Source: Mycolicibacterium neoaurum ATCC 25795
Lineage (GTDB): Bacteria > Actinomycetota > Actinomycetes > Mycobacteriales > Mycobacteriaceae
Assembly: GCF_000691525.1 (NCBI RefSeq)
Contig: NZ_JMDW01000012.1
Coordinates: 1-64,000, forward strand
Direction: 5' to 3'
Length of the DNA stretch: 64,000 nt
Shown here: positions 57,614-64,000 of the stretch, in pieces
Layout: every line of letters starts with the position of its first letter
How positions within the stretch are numbered: the first letter of the stretch is position 1
Position numbers and translations under genes: made by a program
Notes under the pieces: generated by a model
The model's input: the letters and a program-made list of their open reading frames with translations, nothing else
Database searches by the model: none
What the model was told of the DNA's origin: nothing

Positions 57614-58816
57614 ATGACGACGGTCGAGAACACCCACCACATCCTGCCGGGAACACCGGAATGGACCGATCTGCTGAACAGTATCGGAGCCGGATCCCGT
57701 GACCGAGACCTCAACGACGAGAATCCATTTGACCAGGTAGCGGCGTTGAAGCGAGCCGGTTTCGGCACCCTGCGCCTGCCGAGGGAACTCGGTGGCGCGG
57801 GCCTGACCGTGCCCCAGCTGTTTTCGGCGGTCATCGATGTCGCCCGCGCCGATCCGATTGTCGCCCACATCTTCCGGGCGCATTTCTGGTTTGTGGAGGA
57901 GCGGTTGCGCGCCCAGTCCCGTGCCTGGCTGGAGCTGGCTGCCGACGGCAAGATCTTCGGTAACGCCTTCAGCGAAAAGGGCAGCAATGCCGTCGGCAGC
58001 CTGGTGTTCAACACCCGCCTGCTGCCCCGGCCCGAGGGTGGCTACCGACTGGATGGTGAGAAGTACTACAGCACCGGCACGCTGTTCGCCGACTACCTGA
58101 CCGCGACCGCCACCACCGACCACGACTCGGTCGCCACCGTGGTGGTGCCCGCCGACCGGCCCGGAGTCAAGATCATCGACGACTGGGACGGTTTCGGCCA
58201 GCGCCGGACCGGCACCGGGACCACCACGTTCGCCGGCGTCGCGGTGGCTGAGGACGAGGTACTCGCCGACACCCCCTATGACGCCGAGCCGGTGCCGACC
58301 GTGCAGTACGCCTCCCTGCAGCTCTACATCCATGCCGTGGTGGCCGGTGTGCTGGCCAACGTGGTCGACGACGGAGTCGCGCTGCTGCGGTCCCGGGAAC
58401 GCAGCTTCAGTCACGCCGTCGCCGAGAGCCCGACCAATGATCCGCTGCTGCAGCGTCAGCTCGGTGAGCTCGCCAGCACCGCGCACGTGGCACGCGTCGC
58501 CGTGCTGGACGCCGCCGCGGCCATCGGTGCGGCCACCGATTCGGAGATCGACGGCGTGCCGGACGCAGCACTGGCCACCGAAGCACAACTGCGGGTGGCC
58601 AAGGTCAAGGTTCATCTGGACGCCATCGCCCCGGACGCCGCATCCCGGCTGCTCGAGCTCGGTGGTGCCAGCGCCGCCAGCAGGACCCGCAACCTCGACC
58701 GCCACTGGCGCAACATCCGCACCATCACATTGCACAACCCGGTCGGGCTGAAGGCGCGGGCCATCGGGCAGAACCTGCTGCACGACGCACCGCTACCCGC
58801 CAACGCGTACTTCTGA
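57614..58816 (+). CDS. acyl-CoA dehydrogenase-fold flavin monooxygenase (DszC/SfnB-like)
   Basis: The 400-residue protein has the acyl-CoA dehydrogenase fold. Family segments include FDQVAALKRAGFGTLRLPRELGGAG, ADGKIFGNAFSEKGSN and YRLDGEKYYSTGTLFADYLTA, and it ends with RDRHWRNIRT-like sequence (LDRHWRNIRTITLHNP). The usual catalytic Glu region is replaced. This pattern matches FMNH2-dependent monooxygenases such as DszC and SfnB that act on organosulfur compounds. The neighbouring NtaA/DszA-like gene supports a two-component sulfur- or nitrogen-releasing pathway. Confidence 0.85.
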   Translation: MTTVENTHHILPGTPEWTDLLNSIGAGSRDRDLNDENPFDQVAALKRAGFGTLRLPRELGGAGLTVPQLFSAVIDVARADPIVAHIFRAHFWFVEERLRAQSRAWLELAADGKIFGNAFSEKGSNAVGSLVFNTRLLPRPEGGYRLDGEKYYSTGTLFADYLTATATTDHDSVATVVVPADRPGVKIIDDWDGFGQRRTGTGTTTFAGVAVAEDEVLADTPYDAEPVPTVQYASLQLYIHAVVAGVLANVVDDGVALLRSRERSFSHAVAESPTNDPLLQRQLGELASTAHVARVAVLDAAAAIGAATDSEIDGVPDAALATEAQLRVAKVKVHLDAIAPDAASRLLELGGASAASRTRNLDRHWRNIRTITLHNPVGLKARAIGQNLLHDAPLPANAYF

Positions 58817-58824
58817 CCAGCGAC

Positions 58825-58867
58825 TTGTGGAGCGGTACCCGCGCTCGGCGCGGGTGCCGCTCCACAA
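58825..58867. terminator. 20-base hairpin between the two monooxygenase genes
   Basis: Arms 58825-58844 (starting TTGTGGAGCGG) and 58848-58867 pair at 19 of 20 positions around a TCG loop. The hairpin begins 9 bases after the first stop and ends 23 bases before the next ATG. It may stabilise or attenuate the message between two genes that otherwise look co-transcribed. Confidence 0.6.
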
Positions 58868-58890
58868 ATCACGGAAAAGGTGACCCAACC

Positions 58891-60243
58891 ATGCCCAAGC
58901 AGCTGCACCTCGGCGGATTCCAGATCGCATCCCAGGTGACCCACTCGCACGCCGCGTGGCGCCACCCGGGCAGCGACACCGACTTCACCAGCCCCGAGTA
59001 CTACCACCGCATCGGGCGGATACTGGAGCGCGGCAAGTTCGACTTCGTGTTCTTCGCCGACCTGCTGGCGGCCCCGGCCCAGTACGGTCGCGATATCACC
59101 GAACCGCTGCGCCGCGGCACCCAGGCGACCGCCACCCTGGACCCGTCGATCGTCGCGGCCAGCATCGGTGCGGTGACCTCCAAGCTGGGCGTCGCGATCA
59201 CCAAGTCCGCCACCTTCTTTCATCCCTACGAGCTGGCCCGCATCTTCGCCAGCCTCGATCACATCACCCGAGGTCGGGTGGCATGGAACATCGTGACCTC
59301 GTTGACGGCCAGTGAGGCCCAGAACTTCGGGCAGGACAGCCACCTCGATCACGAGTTCCGTTACGAGCGCGCCGAGGAGTTCCTGCGCGCCACCCTGGAC
59401 TTGTGGTCGTCGTGGGATCCCGACGCACTGGTCGTCGACAAGAACACCGGCGTGTTCGCCGACCCCGACAAGATCCGCCGCGTCGAACACGACGGGAAGT
59501 TCTTCCGCACCCGCGGTCCGCTGAACGTCCCCCGCTCCCCACAGGGTCGCCCGGTGCTCATCCAGGCCGGCTCGTCGAATACCGGCCGGGACTTCGCGGC
59601 CCGATGGGCCGAGGCCATCTTCGAGATCGACCCCACCCCGGAGGGCCGGCGCGCCTACTATGACGACATCAAGTCGCGGGCAAGCAATTTCGGCCGCAAC
59701 CCCGATCAGGTGCTGATCTTCCCGGCATTCATCCCGTTCATCGGCGAGACCGAGTCCATTGCCCGCGAGAAGCAGGCGTTCCACAACGAGCTGGCCGATC
59801 CGATCTCGGGTCTGATCACGCTGAGCGTGCACACCGACCACGACTTCTCCCGATACGACCTGGACGCACCCGTCGAGGACGTCCAGGTGACCGGGACCCA
59901 GGGCTTGTTCGACACCGCCCGGCGCGTGGCCAACCGCGACAACCTGACACTGCGCGATATCGGCAAGTGGTACGCCCAGGGGGTGCTGCTGCCGCAATTC
60001 GTCGGCACCGCGACCCAGGTCGCCGATCAGATCGAAGAGTCGTTCACCGCCGGCGAGGCCGACGGCTTCATGGTGTCGGCCGCCCAAAGTCCGGGAACCT
60101 TCAACGATTTCGTCGACTACGTCGTCCCCGAGCTGCAGCGGCGCGGGTTGTTCCGCACCGAGTACACCGGTGACACGCTGCGCGAGCACCTCGGCCTCGA
60201 CACCGCATCGGCCGAAGCCGGCCGGGTGGAGGCGGTCGCCTAA
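58891..60243 (+). CDS. LLM-class FMN-dependent monooxygenase (NtaA/SnaA/DszA family)
   Basis: The 450-residue luciferase-like protein has hallmark segments of the NtaA/DszA group: FDFVFFADLLAAPAQYG, HPYELARIFASLDHITRGRVAWNIVTS, and RPVLIQAGSSNTGRDFAARWAEAIF. These enzymes use reduced FMN from a separate reductase and cleave C-N or C-S bonds, for example in sulfone or nitrilotriacetate breakdown. ATG at 58891 has AAGGTGA 8 bases upstream. It pairs with the DszC-like gene. No flavin reductase is in the window. Confidence 0.9.
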   Translation: MPKQLHLGGFQIASQVTHSHAAWRHPGSDTDFTSPEYYHRIGRILERGKFDFVFFADLLAAPAQYGRDITEPLRRGTQATATLDPSIVAASIGAVTSKLGVAITKSATFFHPYELARIFASLDHITRGRVAWNIVTSLTASEAQNFGQDSHLDHEFRYERAEEFLRATLDLWSSWDPDALVVDKNTGVFADPDKIRRVEHDGKFFRTRGPLNVPRSPQGRPVLIQAGSSNTGRDFAARWAEAIFEIDPTPEGRRAYYDDIKSRASNFGRNPDQVLIFPAFIPFIGETESIAREKQAFHNELADPISGLITLSVHTDHDFSRYDLDAPVEDVQVTGTQGLFDTARRVANRDNLTLRDIGKWYAQGVLLPQFVGTATQVADQIEESFTAGEADGFMVSAAQSPGTFNDFVDYVVPELQRRGLFRTEYTGDTLREHLGLDTASAEAGRVEAVA

Positions 60244-60253
60244 ATCACGACAA

Positions 60254-62914
60254 CTAGGCCGTCAGCTCGATCAGCTGGGCATCGTCGATGGCGGCGTACC
60301 GGTCGGGGCTGCAGGTCAGCACGATCACCTGGCCGTCGCCGCCGACGGCGTCGAACACCGCGGCCATCTTCGTCAACCGCTCGGGGTCGGTGAACCCGAG
60401 CGCGTCGTCGATGACTACGGGCACCGTGTCCTCCTTGGCCACCAGCGACGCACAGGCCAGCCGCGCGACGATACCCATCTGTTCCTTGGCGCCGCCGGAG
60501 AGGGATTCATAGCCGACGGTGGTGCCCGCCAGCGTGCGGCTGCGGATGGTCAGATCGGTGTCGATATCGACCTCGAAGTCCGGTCCGAACACCAACCGCC
60601 CCAACCGCTCGATCTCGGCCCGGAACGGCTCGACATAGCGCAGCCGGGCCGACTCCCGATGACGCAGCATGACGGTGCGCAACAACCCCGCCGCACGAGC
60701 TCGGCGACCGACCCGCAAGAACTCGCCGTGGGCGTGCTCGCGTTCGGCCTCGGCGGCATCCAGCGCGCCGCGGCGCCCCTGACTGCCGTAGACCTTGAGG
60801 GCAGCGGAGATCTCGGCCAGCGCGGTCGCGGCGGCCTCGCGCTCACCCAGCAGGACCTCCAACGCCGCGGTGGCCGACCGGAGTTCTGCGGCAACGACAT
60901 CCGGCTGCGCTGCGGCCAGTTCGCCCTCGAGGCGGGCCAGCTCCGCGGTCGCCCGGCCCGCCCGTTCGGCATCGGCCTCGGCCTGCAGGCTCAGCTGCTC
61001 GTCGGTCGCAGCCATCCGCGCGACCGTCAACCGCTGGGTGGCCGCGTCCAGCTCGGCCTGTACACCTTCGAGCTTCTGGCGCAGCATCCCGGCGGCAACG
61101 GCAGCGTCATTGCATTTCGCGGTGGCCGCGGCGACCACGTTGCGCCGCAGGGTGGCCTGCTCGGCCGCCGCGGTGTGCGCGGCCACGGCATCGGTCAGCG
61201 CGGCGCGCGCGGTATCGGTGTCACCGATATGACCCGCGGCCTCGGATCCAACGGGCCCGCCGGCGGTCAACTCGGCATGGCGGGCGCGCAGTTGCGTCAC
61301 GGTCTCGTGGTCGGTGAGCGCGGCCACGGTGGCCTGGGCGGCGGACCGCGCGGCGCGCAACTCGCGGCGGCGCTCGTCGAGCGCGCGAGCTGCCGCCACG
61401 TCGGCAACCCCGGCCTTCTCCAGTAGCTCTGCCAGCACCCGGTGCGCGGCCGCGAGTTCGGCATGGGTCTGCAGCGCGTCGGCCCCCGGTGACACCCGGG
61501 CACGCAGCACCCCTGGCACCTCGATCACGGTGGGCTCGGCGATCGCGGTGACCCAGTCGCCATCGGTGTCCAGGTCGACGGCCGTGTCGCCGACCCGCAC
61601 GGTGATATCGCCCAGCGCGACGAGTTCCACGTGCGCCGAGGCCAGTTCGGCCCGCCCCGTGGCACGCTCCACCGCACGTGCGGCGGCGTCGATCTCCTTG
61701 ACCAGGGTGTCGGTCATCGGATTGCTGGCCAACTCGCGTTCGATACCGGCCAGCTCAGCGGTGACGGTGTCCAGCTTGGCGATCCGCGCCGCGAGCCTGG
61801 CGGCCTCATCACGGGCGACACATGCTGCCAGGTCGGCCCGCGCGGTGTCGACGGCTTGCGCGGCGGTCGCGGCAAGGGCGTCGGTCCGCTCGGCGTCTGC
61901 CTCGGCGGCCTCGACCACCTCGCACGCCAACCGGTGCGCCTGCGCGGATTCGGCCGCGGTAGCCACCAGTTCTGCTGCCGCAGTCGACCTTTCGTCGATA
62001 TCGATGCGCATCCGGCGGCGTTCGGTCACCGCCGCGGCCGCCGCGGCGTGGGCGGCGCCGGCAGCCTCGGCCAACAGCTTGGCGGTATCGCGGGCGGCCG
62101 CGAGCGTGCGGACGGCCTCGGCGGACTGCTGCGCTGCGGCGCGCCGCGCCTCGGCGGCACTGACCCGCTCGGCAAGTCCGGACAACTCCGCGGTGAGCAC
62201 CGCGTGCTGGGTGACGGCCTGCTCGACCTCGCGCAGCGCCGCGGTGCACTGCGCCACGGCGTCATCGGCCGCGCGCAACCGAGAGGTGGCCGCCGCCCAC
62301 ACTCCGGTCGGCCTGCCGGTCGCGGTGAAGTACTCCAGATACTCGCGCTCGATCTTGTCGATCAACAACGGATCGGCATCACCGGCCGACCCGCCGAGGA
62401 CATCGGCGACCTGGGCGGCACCGTCTGCTGCGCCGGCGGCCACATCCAGTGCCCGCGAAAGGGCATCACAGCCCGAGAGGTCCACCGGTGCGGTCGCCGA
62501 GGCCTGCAGCACCCGCTGCGCCTGCCAGAGCGCGGTATCGACCGTCTCGTCGAGAATCGCCAGCACCCGATCGTGGGCCTCGTCCCCGGTCAGTTGACGA
62601 CGGGTCGGCGCCAGCTCGGTGAGAACGGTCTCGGCCTTCTTGTGGAAACGTTTGCGATAGATGAATCGGTATGGCCCGGTGGAGATCTCGGCGCTCACCT
62701 CGGCACCCACGTCGGCGTGGGTCGGCTTGACCGCCTTGACCTCCTTCTTCGACGACCGGTCCTTAACGGTCAGCAACAGGTCCAACGCCTCGATCATCGA
62801 GGACTTGCCGATCTCGTTGGCACCGCTGACCACCACGACACCACGCTCGGGGAACTCGATGTCACGGTGCAGCACGCCGCGATAATTGGTGAGGGTGAGC
62901 CGATGCAGCTTCAC
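60254..62914 (-). CDS. SbcC/Rad50-like AAA ATPase without zinc hook (YhaN type)
   Basis: The 886-residue SMC-like protein has an N-terminal P-loop GANEIGKSS (about 31-39) and a central Ala/Glu/Arg-rich coiled-coil region (about 170-720). The C-terminal ATPase half has ABC signature SLSGGAKEQM and Walker B VPVVIDDAL. No CXXC zinc hook is present in the coiled coil, so it is closer to YhaN-type ATPases than to classical SbcC. It overlaps the SbcD-like gene by 4 bases. It corresponds to the Rv1278-type protein. A DNA-end processing role is inferred. Confidence 0.87.
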   Translation of the reverse strand: MKLHRLTLTNYRGVLHRDIEFPERGVVVVSGANEIGKSSMIEALDLLLTVKDRSSKKEVKAVKPTHADVGAEVSAEISTGPYRFIYRKRFHKKAETVLTELAPTRRQLTGDEAHDRVLAILDETVDTALWQAQRVLQASATAPVDLSGCDALSRALDVAAGAADGAAQVADVLGGSAGDADPLLIDKIEREYLEYFTATGRPTGVWAAATSRLRAADDAVAQCTAALREVEQAVTQHAVLTAELSGLAERVSAAEARRAAAQQSAEAVRTLAAARDTAKLLAEAAGAAHAAAAAAVTERRRMRIDIDERSTAAAELVATAAESAQAHRLACEVVEAAEADAERTDALAATAAQAVDTARADLAACVARDEAARLAARIAKLDTVTAELAGIERELASNPMTDTLVKEIDAAARAVERATGRAELASAHVELVALGDITVRVGDTAVDLDTDGDWVTAIAEPTVIEVPGVLRARVSPGADALQTHAELAAAHRVLAELLEKAGVADVAAARALDERRRELRAARSAAQATVAALTDHETVTQLRARHAELTAGGPVGSEAAGHIGDTDTARAALTDAVAAHTAAAEQATLRRNVVAAATAKCNDAAVAAGMLRQKLEGVQAELDAATQRLTVARMAATDEQLSLQAEADAERAGRATAELARLEGELAAAQPDVVAAELRSATAALEVLLGEREAAATALAEISAALKVYGSQGRRGALDAAEAEREHAHGEFLRVGRRARAAGLLRTVMLRHRESARLRYVEPFRAEIERLGRLVFGPDFEVDIDTDLTIRSRTLAGTTVGYESLSGGAKEQMGIVARLACASLVAKEDTVPVVIDDALGFTDPERLTKMAAVFDAVGGDGQVIVLTCSPDRYAAIDDAQLIELTA

Positions 62915-64000
62915 GCGACATTCCCCTGTCCGTGCGGCGCGCTCAGGCGCAGCAGCAATGCCAGCGCCGACCGCGCGTCATCTGCATCGGTACCGTCGGC
63001 GCGCGCGGCGGCGACCAACTCCTGCACGGCCCCGGTGGCGAAACCGCCGATCGACAGCTCGTCGAACTCGCCGTCGGCGGGCAACACCGCCAGATCGCAG
63101 TGCCGGTCCCAGGTGCGCAGCGAGGCGAACAACCGGGCGTAGCGATCCAGGCAGTCGTCGAGTTCTGCCTTGTGCCCGATGGTCAGCGACCCGGTGAGCA
63201 CCAAGCGCACCACGGTGCGCTCCTTATCGGGTAACTGGTCGAGGTTGATGTCCAGCCCGGCGATATCACGGTCGTCGTTGACATCGTGACGCAGTGTGAT
63301 GAAGCGCCACCTGCCGACCCGGCGCGAAGTGACCTGCACGGGATGGGTGGGATCGTCCTCGTCGATATCGACCACCAGGACATGTCCCGGGTCGGTCTCG
63401 ACATCGTCGTAGTTGGTCACCTCGGGAGCGCCGGAGTACCAGACGCGGCCCGTCGAGCCGACCTCGGTCCGAGAGTGCCTGTCCCCCAACGCCACATAGT
63501 GCACCGCGCCGGCAGCCAGCGTCTCCTCCAGCGCGGCCAACCTGATCAGCGACGGCCTGGACGAATCGGGATCCAGGACGTCCACACCCCCGTGGGCGAC
63601 CAGCACCCGGACCGTGCCGTCGGCCACCACACCCGCGGTCGCGGCGGCGGCCAGATCGGTGGTCGGGGCCTTGGAACGCCATGGGGCAGCGAGGATCTCC
63701 ACACCGGGGCGCACCCGGAACACGCCGTCCCGGTCGAGAACCGTGACATTGGCCGGACGCTCGGCGGCGAAGAGCGTGCTGGTGTAGACCGAACCGGCGT
63801 CGAGCTGATCATGGTTGCCGGGCAACAGATACACCGGGACCTCGATGGCCCGCATGGCCTCCAGCGCCAGGCTGACCTCCCGCGGCGAGAGCTGGTTGTC
63901 CTCGAAGACGTCCCCGGCCACCACGACGAACTCGGCGCCCACCTCCGCGGCCAGCGCACCGAGCCCGGCGACCGCCTCCCGCCGGGCGGCACCGTAACGC
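62911..64000 (-). CDS. SbcD/YhaO-like metallophosphoesterase (5' end beyond the window)
   Basis: The frame continues to the window edge (RYGAARREAVAGLGALAAEV before VVVAGDVFEDN), so the N-terminal DxH motif lies outside. Visible motifs are GDVFEDNQLS, LLPGNHDQLD and VLVAHGG, which are metal-binding parts of the calcineurin-like phosphoesterase fold. The C-terminal domain is SbcD-like. It is upstream of the Rad50-like ATPase with a 4-base overlap, and the two should form a nuclease complex. It corresponds to the Rv1277-type protein. Confidence 0.88.
   Translation of the reverse strand, partial: RYGAARREAVAGLGALAAEVGAEFVVVAGDVFEDNQLSPREVSLALEAMRAIEVPVYLLPGNHDQLDAGSVYTSTLFAAERPANVTVLDRDGVFRVRPGVEILAAPWRSKAPTTDLAAAATAGVVADGTVRVLVAHGGVDVLDPDSSRPSLIRLAALEETLAAGAVHYVALGDRHSRTEVGSTGRVWYSGAPEVTNYDDVETDPGHVLVVDIDEDDPTHPVQVTSRRVGRWRFITLRHDVNDDRDIAGLDINLDQLPDKERTVVRLVLTGSLTIGHKAELDDCLDRYARLFASLRTWDRHCDLAVLPADGEFDELSIGGFATGAVQELVAAARADGTDADDARSALALLLRLSAPHGQGNVA

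Noticed and set aside
60254..62914. Plus-strand frames of 427 and 503 codons opposite the Rad50-like gene
   Set aside because: They are Ala/Ser-rich or Gly/Arg-rich shadow products of a repetitive coiled-coil gene.

Overview
This window reads as a chromosomal segment of a mycobacterium, probably a rapidly growing Mycolicibacterium. The evidence is high G+C content, many GTG/TTG starts and 4-base stop/start overlaps, a split b plus b-delta fusion ATP synthase, a MurA carrying Asp in place of the fosfomycin-reactive Cys, a CysN-CysC fusion, F420-type luciferase-like enzymes, and a typical mycobacterial rrn leader. From memory, the gene order matches the M. tuberculosis block from about Rv1277 to Rv1315 and then rrs, read in reverse, with several extra genes inserted. 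This comparison was not computed.

Layout. (1) 1-2554: the rrn promoter and leader, pointing out of the window to the left towards 16S rRNA, then murA, a PduO-type cobalamin adenosyltransferase and a DUF2550 membrane protein. (2) 2567-10502: the complete F1Fo ATP synthase operon on the minus strand, atpI-B-E-F-(FH fusion)-A-G-D-C. (3) 10785-19381, minus strand apart from one TetR gene: wecA-like, Sua5/YrdC, prmC, prfA, rpmE, an acyl-CoA ligase and rho. Rho carries a very long Asn/Gly/Arg-rich disordered insertion. (4) 19682-26057: a tightly overlapping operon argS-lysA-hom-thrC-thrB, divergent from tRNA-Arg(CCG). (5) 26395-32310, mixed accessory genes: a secreted glutaminyl-cyclotransferase-like protein, a small secreted protein, an F420-type oxidoreductase, a histidine kinase/LuxR regulator/DUF4097 cluster and an Rrf2 regulator. 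(6) 32340-37808: a FadR-type GntR regulator divergent from a 931-residue FAD/4Fe-4S oxidoreductase with paired palindromic operators between them, then small enzymes. (7) 37934-41511: a sulfate activation operon cysD-cysNC-cysQ with a clear promoter and a possible upstream ORF. (8) 41607-50775: an MFS transporter, then a co-directional cluster of response regulator, histidine kinase, glycosyltransferase family 39, GT2-GtrA fusion and a second family 39 protein, which looks like an envelope glycosylation module. (9) 50901-56273: the oligopeptide ABC transporter oppBCDA, facing an alpha/beta-hydrolase peptidase. (10) 57614-64000: a DszC-like and an NtaA/DszA-like monooxygenase pair, then a Rad50/SbcC-like ATPase and an SbcD-like phosphoesterase that runs off the right edge.

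Together the genes cover energy conversion, translation termination, aspartate-family amino acid synthesis and cell-wall precursor steps. A sulfur and peptide acquisition theme runs through the right half (cysDNCQ, organosulfur-type monooxygenases, opp). I saw no insertion sequence, prophage, CRISPR array or integrated element. Intergenic regions are short. Several contain strong inverted repeats that look like terminators or dispersed hairpins.
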